Positions 1 through 7,433 of a stretch of 23,487 bases of DNA are shown one piece after another. Made by a program: the position numbers and the translations under genes. Each line of letters opens with the position of its first letter. Position 1 is the first letter of the stretch. The stretch comes from a virus. The DNA lies in the IMG/VR virus record IMGVR_UViG_3300006736_000094, positions 1 to 23,487 of that record. The stretch is one strand, 5' to 3'. The notes under the pieces were generated by a model. That model saw nothing but the letters and a program-made list of their open reading frames with translations. It did not search any database and was not told where the DNA came from.

Positions 1-12
1 AGCACGGAAAGG
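1..12. repeat. Terminal 12-bp direct repeat, left copy (possible cos)
   Basis: The first 12 bases (AGCACGGAAAGG) are identical to the last 12 bases of the window. The position just upstream of the terminase gene, with lambda-like gene order downstream, fits a cohesive-end site. Lambda cohesive ends are also 12 nt and lie close upstream of its terminase genes. Alternatives are an assembly overlap of a circular genome or a prophage att core. The att reading is less likely because the integrase is not at either end. Confidence 0.6.
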
Positions 13-218
13 GGCCAGGAATAGCGCGACTGTTAGCAGGTGTTTTGAGGGTTAATTAAATGAAGCTCGGCAGATATTACATATACATATACAAGCGGCC
101 TCCTAACGATAGATTTATGCTGCATTTATAGCGTAGCCCTTATTCAAGAGAGTGGGTTTTTATTTTTAGATGTTGTTTTGTTTTATGGATATCAAAATAT
201 ACCAAAAAAGGAGAGTAC
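13..218. other. Terminase upstream region with one tiny ORF
   Basis: This stretch has no convincing gene. A 23-codon ORF starts at ATG 60 and stops at 129-131, preceded by GAGGG with suitable spacing. It encodes an aromatic and basic peptide (MKLGRYYIYIYKRPP...), but nothing else supports it. The rest is AT-rich with T-tracts around 155-185, and AAGGAG at 208-213 serves the terminase. If the genome is cos-type, terminase binding sites would be expected here, but I see no obvious repeated motif. Confidence 0.35.
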
Positions 219-2282
219 TTGAGTAAAACTCGGCGCGTATATCAACGATCAATGATGCGCAAGGTACGCGCCGAGAAAAAAGATCTCGAGATACCTAAAG
301 TTAACGCCGCGGCCAAGCGGCGCCGTAAAAAGTACCGGCACGATCCAGAGGGCTTTTGCCGGTATTATTTCTCAGAGATATTTTATAATGATTTCACGGC
401 GGATCAGCGGGATTTAATAAAAGCTATTACCGATCGGATCCGCCGCGGCGGTTGGAAAGCGCACGCCGCCACGCGCGGCGATGGCAAGAGCTCTATAACC
501 AGGGTAATAGGCGGAGCCTACGCGGTAGTTTACGGGCTCATTAGATATATAGTGATAGTCCAGGCTAACGGGCCGGCGGCGGAGCAAGCTCTAAACGAGA
601 TCAAGGAATACTATGAGGCTAATCCGCTATTGCAAAATGATTTCCCGGAGGTTTGCTTTCCTATTATGGCGCTCGAGGGGGCTAACCAGAAAGCTAAAAC
701 CCAAACGGTGGCCGGCGAGCGTACGTTTTTAACCTGGAAAGATAAAGCTATCAGGTTTCCGCGGGTAAAAGGATCGGCTGCTAGTGGGATAGTAGTTACT
801 ACGCGCGGGATCGATTCACCGATAAGAGGGCTCGTTTCCGGTAACTTTAGGCCGGATCTGGTAATCCTGGACGATATAGAAACAGGAGAGAGCGCGGCTT
901 CGATCGCACAAATGAACGCGCGAGAGCGTACCATAGAAAAGGATATCTATCCGCTCGCGGGGCCAGGTAAAAAAATAGCTCTAGTTTTACTCTGTACGAT
1001 TATCCGCTCCGGATGCCTGGCCGACAAATATACCGATCGGAAAATTATGCCGGCCTGGTTTGGCGATCGTAAAAAGTTTTTGATCTCCGAGCCTACGAAT
1101 ATAGATCTATGGGATAAGTATATAGAGCTCCGGCGTACCGATCAGCTAGGCGGCGATCCGTTCGGCCGTAACGCGCATAGATATTATTTTAAGAATAGGA
1201 AAAAAATGCACGATGGCGCTAAGGTTAATAATCCCTATCGCTACCGGCGGATCCAGTTACAAGATGGAACGCTCGAAGAGATCTCCGCTCTCGAGCACGC
1301 TTATAATTTAATATGTGATATGGGAATAGACACTTTTCAAACGGAGTATCAAAACAATCCGCCGGATGAGCTCTCCGCGGAGGGATCGGGGATCTCAGTG
1401 CAGGCGGTATGCAAAAAGGTTAACGGATTACCGCGCGGCATTATACCTACCTGGAGCGAATGCGTTACTGCTTATATCGATATTCACGGCCGTTTATTAT
1501 ATTGGGTTATAGCGGCCTGGCGAAAAGGCGCGTATGGAGTGGTAATAGATTACGGTACGGCTCCGGTGTATTCTCCGACCGAGGGCCGGCTAACCGCTAC
1601 CGATAATATACGCGGAGTGCAGGAGGCTATATTTAACTCGCTCCTCGAGTGGGCTACCTGGGAGGCGGATAACGGCTATCCGCTCGCCGATAGCGATAAT
1701 ATAAATCATGTAGATTTATGCTTGATCGATAGCGGATGGATGAGCGATCCGGTTTATAAGTTTGTAGCTACTCGAGGCTCGAAGTTTAGAGCGTCTAAAG
1801 GGTTCGGAACGGGCTCACAGATGAATAGATACCGATCGCCATCTAAAAACACGCCGGCCGGTTTACGCGGTGCGCACTGGCACGCCGGCCGGATCCCTAA
1901 AGAGCGGCTCTATCTCTATAGCCTGGATAGCGATTATTATAAAAATGCAGTTCATAGCGGATTGTTAACGCCGGCCGAGCATATGCAAAGCATTACGCTA
2001 TTTGGATCCGAGCCGGTATTGCATAGAACATTTGCCGAGCAGATCTGCGCCGAGGTTTGGAAAAAGCAATTTACTACCGGCCGCGGCTGGCGCGAGGGCT
2101 TCCATGTTGCCAGCCGGCATAACCATTATCTCGACTGCCTGGCCGGCGCATATGCCGCGGCTAATATGCTCGGAATCTCGCCGCTCGGATCTGATAAGAT
2201 TGTTAAACCTGTAAGGGCTCGCCAGTTAAAATTTTCCGAGCTGCAACGCCAAAAAAGAGAAAAGAGGGCTCGTTATGGCTAA
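219..2282 (+). CDS. Phage terminase large subunit (packaging ATPase/nuclease)
   Basis: Motor protein that pumps phage DNA into proheads and cuts the concatemer. An ATPase half carries a Walker A-like segment RGDGKSS (residues 86-92), a Walker B LVILDDIE (215-222) and a coupling-type motif CTIIR (260-264). The nuclease half carries spaced acidic residues typical of the RNase H-like fold: Asp422 in YIDIHG, Asp505 in LIDSGW and Asp640 in HYLD. At 687 aa it is longer than most large terminases and close to lambda gpA (about 640 aa). The start is TTG 219, chosen because AAGGAG lies just upstream. The N-terminus is very basic. The stop overlaps the methyltransferase start by 8 nt. It is the first gene of the late operon, and no small subunit is recognisable beside it. 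Confidence 0.9.
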   Translation: MSKTRRVYQRSMMRKVRAEKKDLEIPKVNAAAKRRRKKYRHDPEGFCRYYFSEIFYNDFTADQRDLIKAITDRIRRGGWKAHAATRGDGKSSITRVIGGAYAVVYGLIRYIVIVQANGPAAEQALNEIKEYYEANPLLQNDFPEVCFPIMALEGANQKAKTQTVAGERTFLTWKDKAIRFPRVKGSAASGIVVTTRGIDSPIRGLVSGNFRPDLVILDDIETGESAASIAQMNARERTIEKDIYPLAGPGKKIALVLLCTIIRSGCLADKYTDRKIMPAWFGDRKKFLISEPTNIDLWDKYIELRRTDQLGGDPFGRNAHRYYFKNRKKMHDGAKVNNPYRYRRIQLQDGTLEEISALEHAYNLICDMGIDTFQTEYQNNPPDELSAEGSGISVQAVCKKVNGLPRGIIPTWSECVTAYIDIHGRLLYWVIAAWRKGAYGVVIDYGTAPVYSPTEGRLTATDNIRGVQEAIFNSLLEWATWEADNGYPLADSDNINHVDLCLIDSGWMSDPVYKFVATRGSKFRASKGFGTGSQMNRYRSPSKNTPAGLRGAHWHAGRIPKERLYLYSLDSDYYKNAVHSGLLTPAEHMQSITLFGSEPVLHRTFAEQICAEVWKKQFTTGRGWREGFHVASRHNHYLDCLAGAYAAANMLGISPLGSDKIVKPVRARQLKFSELQRQKREKRARYG

Positions 2283-2913
2283 ACCAAAAGTTTTAGATTT
2301 ATTTTGCGGAGCCGGCGGCGCGGCTATGGGGTATCATAATGCGGGGTACGAGATAGAAGGAGTAGATATAGAATATCAAAAGAATTATCCTTTTAAATTT
2401 CATGCCCTCGATGCCCTCGATGCCCTCGATGCCCTCGATGCCGGATCCCATAAATACGACTTAATTCATGCAAGCCCGCCCTGCCAAAAGTGGGCCAGGC
2501 AGACACTCAAAAAAAACAAAAAAAAACTACATAACTTAATAGATATAATTAGGCCAAAGCTAATAAAAACCGGCATAGATTATGTTATAGAAAATATAGA
2601 AGGATCCCCATTGAATCCATATACTATAAAATTATGTGGGATAATGTATGATATGAAGATATTCCGTCATAGATTGTTTGAGTGCTCTTTTTGGATAGAG
2701 CAACCTCATCATATTAGCCATAGAGGTAAATCTTTAGGAAATGGTTATTATTGTGTTGTAGGGAATCCAAATAAAAGGAATGGATCATTAAAAAAATGGA
2801 AGGATGCTATGGGAATAAATTGGATGACTAGATCGGAGCTAGTGGAATCAGTTCCGCCTAAATACACGGAATATATAGGTAAAAAATATTTAGAGTATTA
2901 TTATGGCCGATAA
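2275..2913 (+). CDS. DNA cytosine-5 methyltransferase
   Basis: Transfers a methyl group from SAM to cytosine C5 in DNA, probably to protect phage DNA from host restriction. Visible motifs are motif I DLFCGAGG (residues 8-15), motif IV SPPCQ with catalytic Cys70, motif VI ENIEG (106-110) and a terminal motif X-like VPPKYTEYIG near residue 195. At 212 aa it is a compact phage-type enzyme with a small target-recognition region, and it looks complete. The gene overlaps the terminase stop by 8 nt and the next gene by 11 nt. From about 2490 onward it is much more AT-rich than its neighbours and lacks their GC-rich palindromic words, so it is probably a transferred cargo gene within the head operon. 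It contains four exact 9-bp repeats between motifs I and IV. Confidence 0.88.
   Translation: MAKPKVLDLFCGAGGAAMGYHNAGYEIEGVDIEYQKNYPFKFHALDALDALDALDAGSHKYDLIHASPPCQKWARQTLKKNKKKLHNLIDIIRPKLIKTGIDYVIENIEGSPLNPYTIKLCGIMYDMKIFRHRLFECSFWIEQPHHISHRGKSLGNGYYCVVGNPNKRNGSLKKWKDAMGINWMTRSELVESVPPKYTEYIGKKYLEYYYGR
2404..2439 (+). repeat. Four perfect 9-bp tandem repeats inside the methyltransferase
   Basis: The unit GCCCTCGAT occurs four times back to back and encodes Ala-Leu-Asp four times (residues 44-55), between motif I and motif IV. The unit length is a multiple of three, so copy-number change lengthens or shortens a surface loop without breaking the frame. Confidence 0.95.
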
Positions 2914-3121
2914 AAAAAAACCAGCTGGTTTAAAATGTCCTCGGTGCGGCTGCGAGGATTTCAGAGATACACTCGGCCGGCCGTGGAGTGTTGCCAAAAC
3001 GATACCTTTTGCCGGATTTATCCGGCGCTATCGGATATGCCGCTATTGTGGTAAGCGGATCCGGACGCGCGAGATTATCGATCGAGGTAATAATGGCACA
3101 ACTTCCACCGGGCCAAAATAA
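2903..3121 (+). CDS. Small zinc-ribbon protein
   Basis: A 72-residue basic protein with two CxxC pairs: CPRCGCEDF near residue 12 and CRYCGKRIRTRE near residue 47, separated by about 30 residues. This spacing and the Arg-rich stretch before the second pair resemble the zinc ribbon of NrdR or Ogr-type DNA-binding proteins. It therefore probably binds nucleic acid, although the exact role is unknown. It overlaps the methyltransferase end by 11 nt, which suggests translational coupling. It sits between packaging and head genes, where small regulators or cargo genes are common. Confidence 0.6.
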   Translation: MADKKKPAGLKCPRCGCEDFRDTLGRPWSVAKTIPFAGFIRRYRICRYCGKRIRTREIIDRGNNGTTSTGPK

Positions 3122-3414
3122 AACCGATCTGGAAGTTTGCAGGAAGTTCCTAGAGATACTCCCACAGATCCGCCGTTTAAGGGGGCTAGCCGCTCGCGAG
3201 AGCTCATATCTTTTAATTGCAGTCTAAAATACCATATTGCAGAAAAACTCGGCAATCGATATCCGCATATCGAGCCTTTACTCGAGTAAAAGCTCGATGC
3301 GCGGAAACAGCAGATCCATCTAATATCGTAAAAATACGGGCTTTTTTCTACGAGCTCGGGCTCGATCCGCCAGCTACTAGATACGATTATCGTAAAATAT
3401 CGGGCTATATATAG
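3093..3414 (+). pseudogene. Broken small gene, disrupted by an 11-nt duplication
   Basis: An ORF starts at ATG 3093 behind GAGG and has phage-like codons up to about 3137. The same style of coding then continues in a different frame from 3149 to 3286, encoding ...FKGASRSRELISFN... and ...YHIAEKLGNRYPHIEPLLE. It then moves to a third frame up to the stop at 3412-3414 (...IRAFFYELGLDPPATR...). Removing 3138-3148, an insert flanked by copies of GGAAGTT, joins the first two pieces in frame. A second lesion lies around 3287-3320. Read literally, the window offers only short ORFs here (3093-3227 and 3217-3414). I do not recognise the product. A sequencing error could explain part of this. Confidence 0.5.
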
Positions 3415-3424
3415 CCATATTACG
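3391..3424. repeat. Inverted repeat after the broken gene
   Basis: A perfect 14-bp palindrome, GGCTATATATAGCC (3403-3416), is flanked by further pairing between CGTAA at 3391 and TTACG ending at 3424. It spans the stop codon at 3412. A T6 tract follows at 3435-3440, about 10 nt beyond the arm, so a weak terminator or mRNA-end structure is possible. Confidence 0.45.
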
Positions 3425-3479
3425 GCTGGATCCTGTTTTTTGCTTGCATGGATCCGCGGCCAGATGATATGGCTCAATT

Positions 3480-3710
3480 ATGGCAGGTACATACAGCTAT
3501 CAAGAGATTATAGATCAGATCGACGATGCGATTTATGCGTTTTCGGCCAGCGATAAGCCAGTAGCTATAACGATCGATGGTAGGTCTAAAACCTACCGCT
3601 CGCTCGGAGAGCTACAGGCGGCGCGTACTTATTATGCAAATCTCCTGCGCTCACAGAGCGGAGCTCAAGGATTCCAGCTAACCAGGATCAAACCAGGGGG
3701 GCCGGTATAG
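3480..3710 (+). CDS. gpW-like head-tail joining protein
   Basis: A 76-residue protein with a helical N-terminus and a central segment (AITIDGRSKTYRSLGELQAA, residues 28-47). This matches the pattern of the lambda gpW family, in which a short beta hairpin with a DGR-type turn is followed by a Leu-rich helix. In lambda, gpW fills the portal channel after packaging and prepares the head for tail attachment. Its position between terminase and portal is the lambda A-W-B order. The stop TAG (3708-3710) overlaps the GTG start of the portal gene, so the two are coupled. The identification rests on pattern and context. Confidence 0.6.
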   Translation: MAGTYSYQEIIDQIDDAIYAFSASDKPVAITIDGRSKTYRSLGELQAARTYYANLLRSQSGAQGFQLTRIKPGGPV

Positions 3711-5245
3711 TGTGGCCGTTTAAGCGCAAACCGCGGAGAGTTTCGGTTATGCCGGTAAGGTTTGGCGGCAACCGCTCATTTGATGCAGCCAGCAGCAGCC
3801 GCTATAACGAGACTCACTGGAGCAATGCTGCCGGCGAGGATCCAAACGCTTTAATCTCGGCGGATCTGCCTACACTCCGCAACCGCGCACGATACGAGGC
3901 GCGGAATAATTGTTACTCGCGCGGGATCATTGATACGCTCGCTAATGATGTAGTAGGGTCAGGGCCGCGGGTTCAGATCATATCTCAAAATAAAAGGTTT
4001 AATAAAAAAGTGGAGAGAGAGTTTACGGCCTGGATGCGCGAGGCCGATATCACCGGCCGGCTCTCGCTCGGTGATATGGCGCGGCTGGCGATCGTGCAAC
4101 TATGCGAGAGCGGCGAGGCTTTAGTTATCAAGCAGAATTACGAGCCGGCGGCTAATGTCAAGCTCCGGCTGGCAATGATCGAGCCGGACAGATTGGAAAC
4201 TCCGTACGGTGTTACGGGTAATCAGGAGCGGGATCAGGGGATAGAGTACGATAAATATGGACGGCCGAGCAACTACTATATACTAAAAAATCATCCTGGA
4301 TCTAATACGGTGCATATCGGCTCGAGTGTTACCGATGCCGATAAAGTGCCGGCCGGCCAGGTAATGCACGTTTATAAAATGGATCGGCCAGGACAGCGGC
4401 GAGGGATTCCCTGGATAGCGCCGGCGTTACCGCTATTTGCACTACTCCGGCGCTTTACCTTAGCTTCGGTGCGAGCCGCGGAAACGGCCGCTAATTTTGC
4501 CGGAGTTATGGAGAGTACCTCTCCGGATCTACAGCCGACCGATGCAGATGATAACGCTTTTGATCCGGTAGAGCTCGAGGCCGGCTCGCTCTTAACGCTA
4601 CCGCTCGGGTGGAAAGCCAGCCAGATGAAAAGCGAACAGCCGGCGACTACATATGATATGTTTAAGGCGGAGATCATAAACGAGATCGGCCGGCCGTTAA
4701 ATATGAGCTATAACGTAGCGGCGGCTAATAGCTCCGGCTATAACTACGCGAGCGGCCGGCTCGATTGGCAGGTATATTATAGATTTATTAAAACCGTGCG
4801 CACTATGGCCGAGATGCAAATTTTGAATAAAGTATTATACTCATGGCTACTCGAGGCTCGCTCGATAGTAGGGTTGGTAGATCCGGCGCTAATTCTCAAA
4901 TCTAATATTACTATAAACTGGTATTGGCCTGGCACGGAGCCGATGGATCCGGTTAAAGAAGCCAACGCGCAAAAAATCCGGCTCGAGATGGGAATAGATA
5001 CCTATGCAGATGCCTGCGCGGTGGCCGGCAAGGATTGGGAGAAGCAATTCGAGCAACGGGTTAAAGAAAAAGAGCGCAAGGCCGAGCTCGGGCTCGATCA
5101 GGGTATAGCGCCGCCGGCAGAGCCGGCCGGCCAGGAGGAGGATACCGAGGAGGAGGAGGCCGAAACCGAGGAGGATACCGGCGGCAATGGTAAGCTCAAT
5201 AAAAACGCTCGGATCGGATTAAAAAGAGATTATTTCCGGAGGTAG
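3710..5245 (+). CDS. Phage portal protein, lambda gpB-like family
   Basis: Forms the dodecameric ring at the capsid vertex through which DNA enters and leaves. The N-terminal third has the lambda-portal family pattern: RNRARYEARNNCYSRGIIDT near residue 56, then VVGSGPRVQ. The start is GTG 3710, overlapping the previous stop as TAGTG, with a G-rich stretch upstream. The length of 511 aa is normal for the family. The C-terminus ends in a highly acidic Glu-rich tail (about residues 470-495) followed by a basic end. Such tails occur in portals but no role can be read here. It is followed after 5 nt by the protease-capsid gene. Confidence 0.9.
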   Translation: MWPFKRKPRRVSVMPVRFGGNRSFDAASSSRYNETHWSNAAGEDPNALISADLPTLRNRARYEARNNCYSRGIIDTLANDVVGSGPRVQIISQNKRFNKKVEREFTAWMREADITGRLSLGDMARLAIVQLCESGEALVIKQNYEPAANVKLRLAMIEPDRLETPYGVTGNQERDQGIEYDKYGRPSNYYILKNHPGSNTVHIGSSVTDADKVPAGQVMHVYKMDRPGQRRGIPWIAPALPLFALLRRFTLASVRAAETAANFAGVMESTSPDLQPTDADDNAFDPVELEAGSLLTLPLGWKASQMKSEQPATTYDMFKAEIINEIGRPLNMSYNVAAANSSGYNYASGRLDWQVYYRFIKTVRTMAEMQILNKVLYSWLLEARSIVGLVDPALILKSNITINWYWPGTEPMDPVKEANAQKIRLEMGIDTYADACAVAGKDWEKQFEQRVKEKERKAELGLDQGIAPPAEPAGQEEDTEEEEAETEEDTGGNGKLNKNARIGLKRDYFRR

Positions 5246-5250
5246 ATCCT

Positions 5251-7326
5251 ATGACTAAAAAAAATAAAGTTATTACGGCACAGCGCCAAGAGTTTGATCG
5301 GGATTTAACTACTCGGAGCTATAAGCCGAGCCCAAAAACAATCTCGGTAGCAAATAGGACGGTGGATTCCGTATTGGCTACCGAGCGGCCGGTAGTTGCG
5401 TTCGATCTGGCGCGTATGGAGCCGGTGCTCGAGGTGCTCTTAATGGAGGGCGCGCGGTTTACCAAGCAAGTGCCGCTCCTGGATAGTCATAACAGGTATA
5501 CAATTAAAGCGATGCTCGGCTCGGTGCGGGATCTCCGGATAGAGGGCTCCGAGCTCATAGGCACTCACCACTACAGCAAAACCGCCGCCGGCATGGAGGC
5601 TTTTGATCTGGTAGCGGAAAAACATTTAACCGATAACTCGATTGGCTACCAGGTGAGCCGGTCGCAAATGTTAGAGCCTGGCGAGCGAAAAAAGTTTAGT
5701 AAACGGTTTGTAAAAGCGCCGGCAGATATGGCACTAAGGGTAGGTGTCGAGTGGACAGTTAAAGAGGTATCGGCTACACCTATCGGCGCTGATACCGCTG
5801 GTAAAGTTAGATCTAATATGGAGGTTAAAACCATGAAAATTACAAAAAAGCAACGACAGTACATCGAGGATACCGGATTAGATCCCGATAATATCGACGA
5901 TGAGCAGATCCGGAAAATGGTAGATATGCAAAAGCGCGAGGAAGCGCTAGATAGACGCGAGGCCGCTATTGATAATAAGATAGCGCCGGCTCGTACGCCG
6001 GGGGAGATCGCGGCACAAGCGGAGCTCAAACGGGAGGCACGCGAGGCCGAGATAACGCGACGCAATGCGATCTATGATCTGGCAGGCGATGATATACCGG
6101 CCGAAACGGTAGAAGAATGCGTATCGAGCGGGCGGAGCCTGGACGATTGCCAGGCTATATTTTTGCGGATCGTTCGCGATCAACGCCAGGCGGTAGCGCC
6201 GGCGATCCATGTTATCGATCATACGCAGGGCCGCGAGGATCTCGAGTGTGCTCTTTTGATCCGATCCGGTATGCAGGACATAGCGGAAAAGCATTTTTCA
6301 GAGCGGCAGCTAGATAAAGGCGACAAAAACCGCCGGCTCCCGTTATTCGATTTGGCGCGGTATGCGTTAATCGTGGATAAAAAAGATGTTCCGATCGGTA
6401 CGGAGGCAATGTTACGCGCGGCGTTTACGAGTGTCACTCTACCGTATATCCTGGGCGCGGTAGCTAACAAGAGCTCGCTCCGCGGTTACAACCTGGCAAA
6501 AAGTACCTGGCGCTCCTGGTGCTCGGTTGGATCGATCTCTAATTTTCAAACGCAAACGAGAGCGCGCCTAACGGATGCAGGCGAGCTCGAGCTCGTTAAC
6601 TCCGCCGGCGAGATTAAATCGGGTACGGTAGTCGAGGAGTACGAGCAATATTCTATTGCTACCTATGGTAAAAACTTTACCATAACGCGGCAGAATATTA
6701 TAAATGATGATCTCTCGGTACTAACCAAGATCCCGCAAGCGTACGGCGGCAAGGCCGCGGCTAAAGTATCGAAGCTGGTATATACTCATTTACTCGCTAA
6801 CGGCAATATGAGCGATAGCGTAGCGCTATTCCACGCGACACACAAAAACCTGATAACGAGTAACGGGCTCTCCGCGGATGCACTATCTAAAGCTCTTTAC
6901 ACCTATGAGCAACAGGTAGACGCCGATAGCGAGCCGATCGGAGTGGATCCCGCGGTTTTACTTGTACCGCCGGAGCTGCACTCGCTCGGTGAGGAGCTCG
7001 CCGATTCGAGCGAGCAACTTATTACCGGCACGACCGATGCACGGCGCGGCAAAAAGAACGTTTTGAAAAAAGCTAATCTAAAGGTTGAATCGGAATCGCG
7101 GCTATCTAATAGCAGCTATACCGGTTACTCGGCTACTACCTGGTTTTTGATGGGTAATCCTAACCAAGTAGATACTATCGAGGTGGGATTCCTCAACGGC
7201 AAACAGGAGCCAACGGTAGAGCAGATCTCGGTACTCGAAGATGTCCTAGGAGTAAAATATAGATGTTACCTGGATGTTGGAGCTAAGAGCCTCGATCATA
7301 GAGGCGGGCAGAAGTCAACGGCCTAA
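5251..7326 (+). CDS. Prohead protease-scaffold-major capsid fusion protein
   Basis: Residues 35-185 are an S78-type prohead protease, with His80 in PLLDSHNR and Ser130 in TDNSIGYQ as the probable catalytic pair. Residues 200-275 are charged and helix-prone (QKREEALDRREAAID...), as expected for a scaffold or delta domain. Residues of about 370-691 match HK97-fold capsid proteins of the protease/MCP fusion type, including GKNFTITRQNIINDD and the region around LLANGNMSDSVALFHATH. The start at 5251 has GGAGG eight nt upstream. The precursor would assemble into the prohead and be cleaved by its own protease. An in-frame internal start at Met195 is preceded by a strong ribosome binding site, so capsid protein can also be made without the protease. 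Confidence 0.9.
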   Translation: MTKKNKVITAQRQEFDRDLTTRSYKPSPKTISVANRTVDSVLATERPVVAFDLARMEPVLEVLLMEGARFTKQVPLLDSHNRYTIKAMLGSVRDLRIEGSELIGTHHYSKTAAGMEAFDLVAEKHLTDNSIGYQVSRSQMLEPGERKKFSKRFVKAPADMALRVGVEWTVKEVSATPIGADTAGKVRSNMEVKTMKITKKQRQYIEDTGLDPDNIDDEQIRKMVDMQKREEALDRREAAIDNKIAPARTPGEIAAQAELKREAREAEITRRNAIYDLAGDDIPAETVEECVSSGRSLDDCQAIFLRIVRDQRQAVAPAIHVIDHTQGREDLECALLIRSGMQDIAEKHFSERQLDKGDKNRRLPLFDLARYALIVDKKDVPIGTEAMLRAAFTSVTLPYILGAVANKSSLRGYNLAKSTWRSWCSVGSISNFQTQTRARLTDAGELELVNSAGEIKSGTVVEEYEQYSIATYGKNFTITRQNIINDDLSVLTKIPQAYGGKAAAKVSKLVYTHLLANGNMSDSVALFHATHKNLITSNGLSADALSKALYTYEQQVDADSEPIGVDPAVLLVPPELHSLGEELADSSEQLITGTTDARRGKKNVLKKANLKVESESRLSNSSYTGYSATTWFLMGNPNQVDTIEVGFLNGKQEPTVEQISVLEDVLGVKYRCYLDVGAKSLDHRGGQKSTA
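5820..5824 (+). promoter_or_regulatory. Internal ribosome binding site for the capsid protein
   Basis: GGAGG lies inside the protease-capsid ORF, eight nt upstream of ATG 5833 and exactly at the domain junction. Six bases around it match the signals before 12178, 16443 and 22004. Confidence 0.65.
5833..7326 (+). CDS. Nested in-frame product: scaffold plus major capsid protein
   Basis: ATG 5833 (residue 195 of the fusion) is preceded by GGAGG at 5820-5824 with an 8-nt spacer. The same ATGGAGGTT-type signal is used before other starts in this phage, for example 22004. Translation from here gives a 497-aa protein lacking the protease but keeping the coiled scaffold and capsid domains. This resembles lambda C/Nu3 nesting, where an internal start supplies extra scaffold. 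Here the internal product would be the capsid protein itself, needed in hundreds of copies against few protease copies. The start is inferred from the site only. Confidence 0.65.
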   Translation: MKITKKQRQYIEDTGLDPDNIDDEQIRKMVDMQKREEALDRREAAIDNKIAPARTPGEIAAQAELKREAREAEITRRNAIYDLAGDDIPAETVEECVSSGRSLDDCQAIFLRIVRDQRQAVAPAIHVIDHTQGREDLECALLIRSGMQDIAEKHFSERQLDKGDKNRRLPLFDLARYALIVDKKDVPIGTEAMLRAAFTSVTLPYILGAVANKSSLRGYNLAKSTWRSWCSVGSISNFQTQTRARLTDAGELELVNSAGEIKSGTVVEEYEQYSIATYGKNFTITRQNIINDDLSVLTKIPQAYGGKAAAKVSKLVYTHLLANGNMSDSVALFHATHKNLITSNGLSADALSKALYTYEQQVDADSEPIGVDPAVLLVPPELHSLGEELADSSEQLITGTTDARRGKKNVLKKANLKVESESRLSNSSYTGYSATTWFLMGNPNQVDTIEVGFLNGKQEPTVEQISVLEDVLGVKYRCYLDVGAKSLDHRGGQKSTA

Positions 7327-7348
7327 AGGTAAAAATCCTTTTTCGATC

Positions 7349-7390
7349 GCCGGAGCTCTTGGGGTTACATGATCCTGGCAGAGCTCCGGC
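7349..7390. other. 11-bp perfect stem-loop between capsid and decoration genes
   Basis: GCCGGAGCTCT (7349-7359) pairs perfectly with AGAGCTCCGGC (7380-7390) around a 20-nt loop. No U-run follows on either strand, so it is not a classical terminator. It may stabilise or process the capsid mRNA, or damp transcription into the next genes. Confidence 0.6.
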
Positions 7391-7433
7391 AATTATTAAA
7401 AAAACTTAAACTACTTAATAGGAGATATAAATT

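Noticed and set aside
2404-2439. CRISPR-like array
   Set aside because: The units are only 9 bp, contiguous without spacers, and lie within a methyltransferase coding frame.
3043-3477. Minus-strand reading frame of 144 codons
   Set aside because: It is antisense to the zinc ribbon and broken gene, and has no start signal or recognisable domain. Other long minus-strand frames (for example 5646-6065, 9121-9483, 22051-22401) are likewise shadows of biased codon use.
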